Source: Pyxidicoccus trucidator
GTDB lineage: Bacteria > Myxococcota > Myxococcia > Myxococcales > Myxococcaceae
Assembly: GCF_010894435.1 (NCBI RefSeq)
Contig: NZ_JAAIXZ010000006.1
Span: 434,001 to 498,000, forward strand
DNA length: 64,000 nt
Direction: 5' to 3'
Shown: positions 54,747-63,124 of the stretch, one piece after another
How the letters are laid out: each line of letters begins with the position of its first letter
How positions within the stretch are numbered: the first letter of the stretch is position 1
Made by a program: the position numbers and the translations under genes
The notes under the pieces: generated by a model
Databases searched by the model: none
What the model was told of the DNA's origin: nothing
What the model saw: only the letters and a program-made list of their open reading frames with translations

Positions 54747-56126
54747 TCAGTCCTTCTTGAAGCTCTTCAGCGCGCTCTGCGCGGCCTTCTTCGAGTCACA
54801 CTTCCCCATGCCGAGGATGCCGCCGCTGCCGTCATCCGGCCCACCGTCGTCCGCCAGGTCCTCCAGCTCTCCCACGGCGCTCTCCAGCTTGAGGCCCGCC
54901 ACCGCGTAGGCCGCCGAGCTGCGCACGCCGCACTGCGAGTGCTCCAGCAGGTCGATGATGCGGTCCTTCGCGGCGCCGTTGCCCGCCTTCGCCGCGCGGC
55001 TGTACTCGCCGAGCGAACCCGACACGTTGCCCATCGCCTCTTCCAGCCGCCCCTCCAGGTAGTAGCGACGGCCCGTGTCCTTCTCCGCCTGGATGAGCCT
55101 GCGGGCGTCCTTCACGAGCGCGTTCCGCTCGTCCGAGGGAGCATCCTCCACCGCGTCGATGGCGCGCATCGCCGCGCCGCCGCCGAAGGCGACCACCGCT
55201 CCGCCCGCCACCACCGCCAGCAGGCCCAGCCCCACCAGCGCCTTCCGCCCGGCCACCAGGGTCCGCGCACGCTCGCCCAGGCCCTTGGGAAGTCCCCCCT
55301 TCAGCCGCGAGAACAGCGACCCTCCGGCGGTGCGCGCGTGCTGGCCCAGCACCGAGGCGCCCGTCGCCGCATGCTGCCCCAGCACCGAGGCGCCCGCCGC
55401 GGCGCGCTGCCCCAGCACCGAGGCCCCCGCCACGGCGCGCTGCCCGAGCACCGCCGCGCCCGTCGCCGCGCGCTGCCCCAGCATCGCCAGGTCCACCGGC
55501 GGCCCGAGCTGGGACTCGGAGACGCGAGACAGCGCGAGGTTGCCGAAGGGCGGCATGGACGCGGTGTCCGGTGGCTCGGCGATGGCGGCGGCCGAGGGCG
55601 CCTCCACGCGGTACGGCGCGCGGGGCACGTGGAAGACGCGAATCTTCCCGGGAATGCCCTTCAGCTCGAAGGCGCCCACCTCCTTCGAGGGGACCTCCGC
55701 CTTGTTCATCGCCAGATAGACGGCCTCGGTGAAGTACACCTCGCCCGCCTCGGCGATGCCCTCCACCCGGGCGGCGATGTTGACCGGCTCACCGAAGATG
55801 TCGTTGGACTCCAGCCGCACCTCGCCCACGTTGATGGCCACGCGGACGTGGAGCTGGTCGGCCTCCTCGACGGAGCGGTTGTGGTGCCACAGCCGGTCCT
55901 GGATGGCGATGCCGCTGAGCACCGCTTGCGTGGGCGACTCGAAGGTGACGAGGAAGGCGTCACCGATGGACTTGATGATGCGTCCGCCGAACGCCTTGAA
56001 GAGGGGCGCCAGCAGGGCATGGTGGACCTGCAGCAGGCGCTGGTTCTCCTCCAGCGTCTGCCGGCTGGTCCGCTCGGTGAAGCCCTTGATGTCGGTGAAG
56101 ACGATGGCGAGGTTGGCGGTCTTCAA
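54747..56126 (-). CDS. Class III adenylate/guanylate cyclase with hendecad repeats and one TM segment (459 aa)
   Basis: Cyclase domain, residues 5-170: both metal aspartates are present (VFTDIKGFT D12, SIGDAFLVTF D56), with NVGEVRLESNDIFGEPVNIAARVE later. Residues 215-269 are five 11-residue repeats (VLGQRAVAGAS type), then a transmembrane segment at about 296-316 and a C-terminal helical region with HEAT-like features (GVRSSAAYAVAGLKLESAVGE). The N-terminal catalytic domain is therefore cytoplasmic, with the C-terminus probably outside. Probable TTG start at 56126. Likely active; nucleotide specificity not decided. Confidence 0.82.
   Translation of the reverse strand: MKTANLAIVFTDIKGFTERTSRQTLEENQRLLQVHHALLAPLFKAFGGRIIKSIGDAFLVTFESPTQAVLSGIAIQDRLWHHNRSVEEADQLHVRVAINVGEVRLESNDIFGEPVNIAARVEGIAEAGEVYFTEAVYLAMNKAEVPSKEVGAFELKGIPGKIRVFHVPRAPYRVEAPSAAAIAEPPDTASMPPFGNLALSRVSESQLGPPVDLAMLGQRAATGAAVLGQRAVAGASVLGQRAAAGASVLGQHAATGASVLGQHARTAGGSLFSRLKGGLPKGLGERARTLVAGRKALVGLGLLAVVAGGAVVAFGGGAAMRAIDAVEDAPSDERNALVKDARRLIQAEKDTGRRYYLEGRLEEAMGNVSGSLGEYSRAAKAGNGAAKDRIIDLLEHSQCGVRSSAAYAVAGLKLESAVGELEDLADDGGPDDGSGGILGMGKCDSKKAAQSALKSFKKD
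55320..55484 (-). repeat. Five 33-bp coding repeats (hendecads) in the cyclase gene
   Basis: Residues 215-269 are five copies of an 11-residue unit, x-L-G-Q-R/H-A-x-x-G-A-x. The 33-bp DNA units are highly similar, so copy number may vary. Such hendecads can form an amphipathic helix or right-handed coiled coil linking the cyclase to the membrane. Confidence 0.88.
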
Positions 56127-56194
56127 AGCCGGCGCAGTGTACGTGCCACCGCCCGGGGCGCAATCGCCACGAGTTCTCGGATGCCCGCCCGCTG

Positions 56195-56935
56195 TCAGCG
56201 GCGAGAGGGCTTCAGCTCGCGCATGCGGCGCTTCTGCTGTGGCTCCATCGCCTTGCGGACCTTCTGCGCCAGTTGGGGCCGCTCCGTCCGCTCGTAGAAC
56301 TCGGCCAGACGCCGGAGCACCAGGGGGCTGGCTGGCTGGAAGGCCCTCGCCGCCAGCAGCTCATTCTCGGCATCCAGCAGGCGTTCCTGGTTTTCGAGCA
56401 CCTCCGCCAGCTGTAAGCGCACCTGCACCCACTCGGGCCTCGCGCGGGCGAGGTAGCGGTAGTGGAGCTCCGACTTGAGCCAGTCCCCCAGCGAGGCCCA
56501 CAGGCCCCCCAGGCGGAAGCGCGCGTCCTCATAGGAGGAACGGTGCTGGACGGCCCGCTCGTACGCCCGCACGGCCTGCATCCGGTCGCCCCGCTCCTCC
56601 CACAGCAGGCCGCGCAAGTACCAGGCCCGGGGGTTGTTCGGTGCCACCCCGGTGACTGCGTTCAGGTGGGCCTCGGCCTGCTCCAGGGCGCCGCCCATCT
56701 TCAACAGGAGGCGGGCGGCCTCCAGTCGGGGCAGCTCCCACGTGGGCCGGCTCCGGACCAGGGCCTCCATGGCGGCGAGCGCGCCCGCGTCGTCCCCGGC
56801 CGTCTCCAGGGCCAGGGCGTCCGAGAGGGAAGCCGGGGTCGGCACGGCGGCCTGGACGGGCGTTGCCGTCAGGGTGGACGGTTCCGCCGCGTCAGACGCG
56901 CCCGTCAGCAAGGTCGCCATGAGGAGCCACTTCAT
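56195..56935 (-). CDS. Secreted TPR protein (246 aa)
   Basis: ATG 56935 gives a short signal peptide (MKWLLMATLLTGASDA). The mature part has TPR units (ALALETAGDDAGALAAMEAL, AWYLRGLLWEERGDRMQAVR, LLDAENELLAARAFQPASPL), ending in a basic tail. It is a probable periplasmic protein-interaction scaffold. It is divergent from mutS2 (66 bp between starts). Confidence 0.82.
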   Translation of the reverse strand: MKWLLMATLLTGASDAAEPSTLTATPVQAAVPTPASLSDALALETAGDDAGALAAMEALVRSRPTWELPRLEAARLLLKMGGALEQAEAHLNAVTGVAPNNPRAWYLRGLLWEERGDRMQAVRAYERAVQHRSSYEDARFRLGGLWASLGDWLKSELHYRYLARARPEWVQVRLQLAEVLENQERLLDAENELLAARAFQPASPLVLRRLAEFYERTERPQLAQKVRKAMEPQQKRRMRELKPSRR

Positions 56936-57001
56936 GTGCGGCCGATAATAGAGCCGAGCCGGGCTCCTCAACAGATCCTCTTGACGACCGAGCGGCCGCG
57001 C

Positions 57002-59416
57002 ATGAAACCCATGACCGTGCAGATATCCCAAAGGACGCTCGAAGACCTCGGCTTCTCGGAAGTGCTCCGTGCGCTGACCCAGCGCTGTCGGACCGAGCCT
57101 GGGAGGGAACGGGTGCTAGCCCGCCCCTTCCTCGACACCGCCGAGCAGGTAGCCGAGGCGCTCGCGCTCGTCACCGAGGCCCGCTCCCTCGCGCAGGAGC
57201 AGTTCTCCCTGCCGCTGGGCGGCGTGGTGGACCTGCGCACCGCCATCGGCCATGCGGCCAAGGGCGGCCTGCTGGAGCCCCGGCAGCTCATCGACTCGGC
57301 GCAGCTCCTGTTCGCCTTCGTCCGCACCCGCGAGGCGCTGGACGAGCGGAAGGAGCGCGTGCCCCGGCTGATGGAGATTGCCCGCCGACTGCCCATGCTG
57401 GAGTCCATGGCCCGGCGCATCGACCAGTGCTTCGAGCCCGACGGTGAGATTTCCGACAGGGCCAGTCCGGAGCTGCGCGAGGCGAGAGACAGGGCGCGCG
57501 GCCTGCACCGGCGCATCAAGTCGCGGCTGGACGAGCTGCTCCACGACGAGAGCTTCCTGCCCAAGCTGCGGGAGAACTACTACACCCTCCGCAACGGCCG
57601 TTACGTGGTGCCGGTGGTGTCCAACTACCGCTCCGAGGTGGACGGCATCGTCCACAACGCCAGCCAGACGGGCCAGACGCTCTTCATGGAGCCGCAGGCC
57701 ATGGTGGGCCTGGGCAACGACCTCGCCATCGCCCAGTCGGTGGTGACGGAGGAGGAGCGGCGGGTACTCCAGGAGCTGAGTGATCTGCTCGGCCAGGAGT
57801 CGGTCCGCATCCTGGAGGGCCTGTCGGCGGTGGCCGAGCTGGACGAGGTGGAGGCCGTCGCCGTCCTCTCCGCGGACCTGGACGCCAGCACGCCCGCGTT
57901 CGACGGGGTGAAGGACCTGGAGCTGCGGATGCTGCGCCACCCACGCCTGGTGCTCCGGGGCACGGAGGTGGTGGCCAACGACGTGACGCTTACGGGCGAG
58001 GCCCAGGCCCTGGTGGTGTCCGGCCCCAACGCGGGCGGCAAGACGGTGACGCTGACGGGCGTGGGCCTGTGTGCGCTGATGCTCCGCGCCGGCCTGCCCA
58101 TTCCGGTGGCGGAGGGCTCGCGGATGCCGCTGTACCGCTCCGTGCACTCCACTGTGGGCGACGCGCAGGACCTGTCCCAGGGCCTGTCCTCGTTCAGCGC
58201 GCACGTGACGATGCTCCGGGACATCATCGCCGCGGCCAGCGAGGGCTCGGTGGTGATGATCGACGAAATCGCCGCGGACACCGACCCGCGCGAGGGTGCG
58301 GCCATCGCCATCGCCGTGCTGGAGGAGCTGATGGCCAAGGGCGTGGTGGTGCTCGTCACCACGCACCTGGAGGAGCTGAAGGCCCTGGCCCACATGGACC
58401 CGCGCTTCCTCAATGCGCGCGTGGGCTTCGACTCGAAGCGGATGACGCCCACGTATCGCCTGCAGATGGGCGCGTCGGGTCAGTCCTCGGCGATTGAGAT
58501 GGCGGCCCGGGTGGGCCTGCCCCAGAAGGTGTGCGAGCGCGCGCGGGAGCTGTCGCTGAACGCGGGCGGTCCGCTGTCGAAGGCGATGGCGGCGGCCGAG
58601 GAGGAGCGGCGCAAGCTCTACGAGGAGCTGGAGCGGGCGCGCGTGGCGGCGAAGGAAGCGGAGGCGCTGCGGGCAGATTTGGAGAAGCAGAAGCAGCAGT
58701 TCGAGCGTGAGCGCAGCGCGCGGATGATGCAGTTCAACGAGGACGTGCACGCCGCGAGCGAGCACGCCGCCGCCGAGGTGCGCGAGCTGCTGGCGAAGCT
58801 ACGGGCCGGGCAGAACGAGAAGGCGCTGTCGGAAGCGCGCATGCAGCTCCAGCAGCGCGCGGAGGATGCGCAGAAGCGCGCGCTGGCCGCCAAGGCGGAG
58901 CTGTTCCAGGTGGAGGCGCCAGGGCCCGCGAACCTGAAGGTGGGCGCCTGGGTCCACCACTCCGGGCTGGCCCGGGACGTGGAGATCCTGGAGCTGACCG
59001 ATTCGCACGCGGTGGTGTCCGCGGGTGGCGCGCTGAAGATGCGGGTGCCCACCTCGGAGCTGTCGGGCTCGCGCACGCGCAAGCCGCAGCAGCAGAAGTT
59101 CCCCGAGCGGCAGAAGCAGGATGCGGCGCTGAAGCGCGCGGCCTCGGCGGCGCCCGCGGAGGTGGAGGCGACGAACTTCCGCTGCGACGTGCGCGGCATG
59201 CGCGCGGACGACGCCCTGAAGGAACTGGAGGCCTTCCTGGACGGAGGCCTGCGCAGCGGCGAGGAGGCCGCGCTCATCATCCACGGCCACGGCACGGGCG
59301 CGCTGAAGCAGGCCATCCGTGACTATCTCTCCGCCTCGCCCTACATCCGCATGTTCCGCCCGGGCGAGAGCCACGAGGGCGGCGACGGCGTGACGGTGGT
59401 GTCACTGCGGGCGTAG
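57002..59416 (+). CDS. mutS2: MutS2 endonuclease/ribosome-rescue ATPase (804 aa)
   Basis: MutS2 proteins act on recombination intermediates or collided ribosomes. The N-terminal region is QRTLEDLGFSEVLRALTQRC. The ABC ATPase has VSGPNAGGKTVTLTGVGL (Walker A), the SSFSAHV signature and VVMIDEIAADTDPREG (Walker B); a coiled coil spans about 520-620. The C-terminal Smr nuclease domain has CDVRGMRADDALKELEAFL and IIHGHGTGALKQAIR. The N-terminal mismatch-recognition domain is absent, as expected for MutS2. Start at ATG 57002 or 57011. Confidence 0.94.
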   Translation: MKPMTVQISQRTLEDLGFSEVLRALTQRCRTEPGRERVLARPFLDTAEQVAEALALVTEARSLAQEQFSLPLGGVVDLRTAIGHAAKGGLLEPRQLIDSAQLLFAFVRTREALDERKERVPRLMEIARRLPMLESMARRIDQCFEPDGEISDRASPELREARDRARGLHRRIKSRLDELLHDESFLPKLRENYYTLRNGRYVVPVVSNYRSEVDGIVHNASQTGQTLFMEPQAMVGLGNDLAIAQSVVTEEERRVLQELSDLLGQESVRILEGLSAVAELDEVEAVAVLSADLDASTPAFDGVKDLELRMLRHPRLVLRGTEVVANDVTLTGEAQALVVSGPNAGGKTVTLTGVGLCALMLRAGLPIPVAEGSRMPLYRSVHSTVGDAQDLSQGLSSFSAHVTMLRDIIAAASEGSVVMIDEIAADTDPREGAAIAIAVLEELMAKGVVVLVTTHLEELKALAHMDPRFLNARVGFDSKRMTPTYRLQMGASGQSSAIEMAARVGLPQKVCERARELSLNAGGPLSKAMAAAEEERRKLYEELERARVAAKEAEALRADLEKQKQQFERERSARMMQFNEDVHAASEHAAAEVRELLAKLRAGQNEKALSEARMQLQQRAEDAQKRALAAKAELFQVEAPGPANLKVGAWVHHSGLARDVEILELTDSHAVVSAGGALKMRVPTSELSGSRTRKPQQQKFPERQKQDAALKRAASAAPAEVEATNFRCDVRGMRADDALKELEAFLDGGLRSGEEAALIIHGHGTGALKQAIRDYLSASPYIRMFRPGESHEGGDGVTVVSLRA

Positions 59417-59428
59417 GCAGCACTTCCC

Positions 59429-59453
59429 ACGGGCTCGAATCCCGTCGGGGACG
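59429..59453 (+). pseudogene. 3' fragment of a tRNA-Glu-like gene (T-arm and acceptor 3' strand)
   Basis: ACGGG-CTCGAAT-CCCGT (59429-59445) is a perfect T-stem with a normal seven-base loop, followed by CGGGGAC (acceptor 3' strand) and discriminator G (59453), with no CCA. The CGGGGAC-G end fits tRNA-Glu, which in E. coli ends AGGGGACG. The 5' three quarters are missing: the preceding bases are the mutS2 stop region. This is the sort of remnant left at one end of an element integrated in a tRNA gene. The terminator at 59463 follows. Confidence 0.7.
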
Positions 59454-59462
59454 ACCTGCGAG

Positions 59463-59500
59463 GCCCAGCACTCCCGAAGGAGTTGCTGGGCTTTTCTTTT
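59463..59500 (+). terminator. Strong rho-independent terminator after the tRNA fragment
   Basis: GCCCAGCACTCC (59463-59474) pairs with GGAG-T-TGCTGGGC (59479-59491), with one bulged T, over a CGAA tetraloop. TTTTCTTTT follows. It would now end mutS2 transcription and was probably the tRNA's own terminator. Confidence 0.92.
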
Positions 59501-59576
59501 ACCTCCCGTCCGTCATGTGCCCCTCCGGCGTCGATGACCCACGCTGTCGCCAGCGTGCGATGCGACAGGCGAGTGC

Positions 59577-60214
59577 CTACTTCGCCAAACCTTCGAGCTT
59601 CGTGACCAGGTCCGGCGAGAACGTGCCCTGCGCGAGACGCTGACGCACCTGCTTGAACGCGCTGTCCCACCTCGCCTTCTCCTCAGCCGTGAGGGTGATC
59701 ACGGTCATGCGCGTCTTCATGCGTTCGTAGGCGGCGGCGTCCTCGTTGCGAATTCTCGCCATGAGCGCAGCCGCGGAGACCTTCCCCGTATCAATGAGGA
59801 CCGCTCGAAGATCCGCCGGGAGAGCGTCGAGGCGCTTCGACGAGATGACGATCCCGCCGATGGCCAGGGCGCTCGTGCTGTCGACGATGTGGTCGAGCTT
59901 CGACGCCCACTGGAGCTGCCGAGGCCGACCGCCGTCACCGCCGCACCGTCGAGCTGGCCAGCCTTCATCTTGCCGACCATCGCCCCCTCGTCCCCCTGCT
60001 GACCGTTGTAGAAGAACTGGAGTTCAATCCTGCCTCCGCTCTTTTCCTTCACGGCCTTCTCCCACACCGTGAAGACCTGGCCCCAGGGGCTCGACTTCGG
60101 AGCCAGCGTTCCGATCCGGAGGGTCTCCACTGCGTCCGCCTCCCCTGCGAAGCCCACACCCGAGAAGAGCGTAAGAACCCCCAGAAGCTTGATGGCTGAT
60201 CTGCGCAACATCAT
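59577..60214 (-). pseudogene. TRAP transporter substrate-binding protein (DctP-like), internally deleted
   Basis: From ATG 60214 (GGAGG upstream) the first frame gives a signal peptide and a normal DctP start (ETLRIGTLAPKSSPWGQVF, KAGQLDGAAVTAVGLG). At about 59925 it leaves frame. A second frame continues with QLQWASKLDHIVDS and DALPADLRAVLIDTGKVSAA to the stop at 59577. The two parts total about 212 residues against about 330 usual, and the missing part corresponds to the middle of the protein, so roughly 110 codons were deleted with loss of frame. No TRAP permease genes are nearby. Confidence 0.85.
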
Positions 60215-60995
60215 TTTGAGAAGCCTCCATCTTGGTGGAAGAGAAAGAACTCCCGGGATTGCTCGCGGGATGAATCATCTCCTTCCATCGTAGAAAATCG
60301 CTTCATGGAACCTGCATGGCGCGTTCCAGGGCCGCCCGGCACCTGGCCGCAGGCCATCGCGAGCGCAAGAGCTCAGCGCGCTTCGGGAGAAGACATGGGG
60401 CGCGGCCGCCCGCGCCAGATTGCCGTCACCCAGCCCCGGCGTATCGCCGCGACGAGCGTGGCGGCGCGCGTGGCGCGCGAGGTCGGCACTGCGCCTGTGG
60501 GTGGAGCGGGTGAAGACACGTGTATCAATACACGCAGGTCCCGCTCGGGCCGCAGTACCCCTGCCCCGTCTTGCAGACGCACTGGTAATCCTCCATGCAG
60601 AAGGAGGCCGGCAGGCACGCCCGCCACGGTGAACCAGCGAGTGGACGTTGCCCGCGCCAATCGCGTCCACGCCCGAGAGCACCTGGACGGGTGTATGACT
60701 TTGCGTGGGCGCCGCGAGCGTCCGAACCTCAGCCCGCCCGGCCGCCTCCACCGCTTCCTTCTCCCAGGAGTAGAGGGTGGGGACGCTGACGCCCGACTCC
60801 TCCCCTCGCCCCCGGCTTGCCCTACACCGCGCGCGCTTCCCCCAACATTGAACCAGAACATGCACGGATGGACGGGTTGTTTTTCCTCTGAACCCCGCCA
60901 CCTTCGAGGTCCAAGGACCCGCCGGGTCATCCCTCACATGCACATGCGGAGCGCGACGCCGCGTCGCGTAACGCTTGTATGAATGGAGCGTATAC
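60215..60995. other. 781-bp region of gene fragments without an intact gene
   Basis: No open frame looks functional. Pieces seen: an hrpA helicase fragment (60386-60498, plus); on the minus strand an ESGVSVPTLYSWEKEA segment (about 60730-60790) resembling transposase helix-turn-helix; and a short Cys-rich end (CMEDYQCVCKTGQGYCGPSG, about 60524-60600, minus, stop at 60524). The last two may belong to one frameshifted gene. This is typical of a decayed insertion region. Confidence 0.5.
60386..60498 (+). pseudogene. Fragment of DEAH-box RNA helicase HrpA
   Basis: The frame around 60395-60490 encodes GRGRPRQIAVTQPRRIAA followed by TSVAARVAREVG, the motif Ia region of HrpA/HrpB helicases. Neither the Walker A before it nor the DEAH box after it is present, so only about 35 codons remain. 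Confidence 0.65.
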
Positions 60996-61235
60996 ATGGA
61001 TGCCAGCGAGATGCTCCCACAACATAGGGTCGGCCGCCTGCGGCAGCTCCTCGCCACGGACCCACGAACCAACCTCCTCGACGTGCAGCTCAGGATCACG
61101 GGCAATCGCGTGTTCATCGCCGGTCGCGTCGAGTCGGACTCGTTACGCGCGGCGGCGGAGCAGGTGGTGCGCGAGGCACTTCCCCCGGAGATGCAGGTCG
61201 TGAACAATCTGTCCGTCACGGCCTACGTCCCATGA
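60996..61235 (+). CDS. BON-domain protein (79 aa)
   Basis: ATG 60996 with GGAG upstream. The single domain LLDVQLRITGNRVFIAGRVE, then SLRAAAEQVVREALP and VVNNLSV fits the BON fold, which usually binds phospholipid or acts as a periplasmic module. There is no signal peptide, so it is cytoplasmic here. It overlaps the next gene by 4 bp (ATGA), so the two products probably work together. Confidence 0.82.
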   Translation: MDASEMLPQHRVGRLRQLLATDPRTNLLDVQLRITGNRVFIAGRVESDSLRAAAEQVVREALPPEMQVVNNLSVTAYVP

Positions 61236-61969
61236 AAATCGCCGCCGTCGGGGATATCCACGCCGGAATGGACTCGGCGCCGCTGATCCGGGCCGCCGTC
61301 GAGCACTTGCGGGGCCGGGCCGACATTCTGGTGGTGGCCGGCGATCTCACGCAGCACGGCTCTGTCGAGGAGGCCCAGGTCGTGGCTCGCGAGCTCGCGC
61401 GCCTCGAGTTGCCGATGTTCGCGGTGCTGGGCAACCACGACTACCACATGGGCGCCGAGCAGGCGATTAGCGCCACGCTCGAGGACGCAGGGGTGCGCGT
61501 CCTCGAGGGCAAGGCGGTGGTCTGCGATGTCGATGGCGTGCGGGTCGCGGTGGCCGGGGTCAAGGGGTTCGGCTGCGGGTTCGCCGGCGCGTGCGGCACC
61601 GAGTTCGGCGAGCCCGAGATGAAGCTGTTCGTGCGGCGCTCCCGGGAGAGTGGCGAGCAGCTGGCCCGTGCCCTCGCCACCGCGGACGCCAACCTCCACG
61701 TCGCGCTCACGCACTTCTCGCCCGTCAAGGACACGCTCCTCGGCGAGCGCCCCGAGATCCATCCCTTTCTGGGCTCGTTCTTCCTGGCCGACGCGATCGA
61801 CCAGGGTCCGTGCGACGTGGCGTTTCACGGCCACGCGCACAACGGCACTGAGTGGGGGCTCACCGCGGGCGGCGTCCCGGTGCGAAACGTAGCCCGGTTC
61901 GTCCTACGTGCCGCCTACAAGGTGTACGAGCTCGACCCGGCGGCGCCACCCGGCTCGCGCCTGCGCTGA
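61232..61969 (+). CDS. Calcineurin-like metallophosphoesterase (245 aa)
   Basis: All metal motifs of the family are intact: GDIHAG (8-13), GDLTQHG, GNHDYHMG, ALTHFSPV and GHAHNG. Length and order fit a small cytoplasmic phosphoesterase of the YfcE/CpdA-like type. It is translationally coupled to the BON protein. Substrate unknown. In contrast to its decayed neighbours this pair looks fully functional. Confidence 0.9.
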   Translation: MKIAAVGDIHAGMDSAPLIRAAVEHLRGRADILVVAGDLTQHGSVEEAQVVARELARLELPMFAVLGNHDYHMGAEQAISATLEDAGVRVLEGKAVVCDVDGVRVAVAGVKGFGCGFAGACGTEFGEPEMKLFVRRSRESGEQLARALATADANLHVALTHFSPVKDTLLGERPEIHPFLGSFFLADAIDQGPCDVAFHGHAHNGTEWGLTAGGVPVRNVARFVLRAAYKVYELDPAAPPGSRLR

Positions 61970-62164
61970 CCGAGCGACGGACGCGCCCGCTGGCCGAAGC
62001 CGGACAGCCTTGCGCGTCGAACTTCCTCCGCGCGCTGGACTGCGGCGCGCCTGGAGCGGTTGCACTGAAGGAGAACTGGCCGCTCCTCGACACCTGGATG
62101 GACGACCGCACAGCGTGCACGAGGGGCTTTGATGGCGCACCCCTTCGACCGAGGGAGAATTCCC

Positions 62165-62917
62165 ATGAGCGAATCGCCGTACTCGAGCAGCTCCCAAGCT
62201 ACTGTGAGCCTTGCGGACGAAGAGACGACACTGCGTGTTGTCACCGACACCGTCTTCGGGCTCTGGACCGCCGTGAACAACCTGACCCGGCTTCGGCCGT
62301 CACGCCGAACGCGCTACCGCGTCACCATCTTCGGTTCAGCTCGGACGAAGCCTGGCCACTGGGCCTACGACGAAGTCCGGAGAATGGCGGCAGGTCTGAC
62401 CACGTTGGGTTGCGACATCGTCACGGGCGGCGGTCCAGGGTTGATGGAGGCCGCGAACCAAGGCGCCAGACAGGCTCAGGGTTCCAGCCGGACGCAGTCC
62501 ACCGGAATCCGCGTGGACCTGCCATTCGAGCAGGAGTCAAACGCCTTTGTCGAACAAGCCTATGTGCATCAGACGTTCTTCACCCGCCTGCACCACTTCG
62601 TCCTGATGTCCGACGCCTACGTGGTCGTTCCAGGGGGAATTGGCACGGCGCTCGAATCGTTGATGGTCTGGCAACTGCTTCAGGTCAGACATCTGCGTGA
62701 CACGCCACTCGTCTTCGTGGGTGCGATGTGGGGCGGGCTCGTCGACTGGGCACGCACGCACATGCTACGGCCCGGCGACGAGCTCATCAACGCCCCTGAC
62801 CTGGAGATCCCGCGCTGTGTGAACGGCGCGGACGAAGCAATTGCGATCATCCGCGAACATCACGCCCGGTGGCAAAGCGACGCCGGTGCACAGCCCGCCG
62901 AGGAAAGGACACACTGA
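62165..62917 (+). CDS. LOG-family protein (lysine-decarboxylase-like fold, 250 aa)
   Basis: The LOG signatures are present: FGSARTKPGH, TGGGPGLMEAANQGA and VVVPGGIGTALESLM (the PGGxGTxxE catalytic motif). LOG proteins release the base from cytokinin nucleotides or AMP and are widespread in bacteria with unclear roles. The ATG at 62165 has GGGAG upstream. The 195 bp before it shows no gene. Isolated among remnants. Confidence 0.9.
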   Translation: MSESPYSSSSQATVSLADEETTLRVVTDTVFGLWTAVNNLTRLRPSRRTRYRVTIFGSARTKPGHWAYDEVRRMAAGLTTLGCDIVTGGGPGLMEAANQGARQAQGSSRTQSTGIRVDLPFEQESNAFVEQAYVHQTFFTRLHHFVLMSDAYVVVPGGIGTALESLMVWQLLQVRHLRDTPLVFVGAMWGGLVDWARTHMLRPGDELINAPDLEIPRCVNGADEAIAIIREHHARWQSDAGAQPAEERTH

Positions 62918-62919
62918 GG

Positions 62920-63058
62920 GCGCTGACCGGATGGAAGGCCGAGTCGCAGCGGCTGGCGGACGCAACGGGCCTGGCCATCAGCGTCTGCCACTTCCCGCCC
63001 GGCACGAGCTGGACCGGCGGCGCTACCGCACGGGAATCAGCTTCTCTCGAGCTGCAAC
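62920..63058 (+). mobile_element. C-terminal remnant of an ISAzo13-family transposase
   Basis: One frame reads TGWKAESQRLADATG and then LAISVCHFPPGTS, the block before the usual KWNKIEHRLF of ISAzo13-type transposases. The next conserved part, ELDRRRYRTGISFS, appears at once in another frame. About 50-100 codons between them are missing. No terminal inverted repeats could be identified. The element is dead. Confidence 0.7.
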
Positions 63059-63124
63059 GCCTTGAAGCGCGCACCGCACTCCTACCAGCGCAAGCTGGCG
63101 GAGCGCCCGGCGGGGTGCTCCCGG

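Noticed and set aside
59380-59460. Complete tRNA-Glu gene
   Set aside because: Only the T-arm and acceptor 3' strand are present. The D-arm, anticodon arm and 5' acceptor strand are replaced by the mutS2 coding end.
60275-61219. A 314-codon minus-strand gene across the fragment region
   Set aside because: Composition changes along the frame, it overlaps the intact BON gene on the other strand, and only a short piece (the transposase-like HTH) looks like protein.
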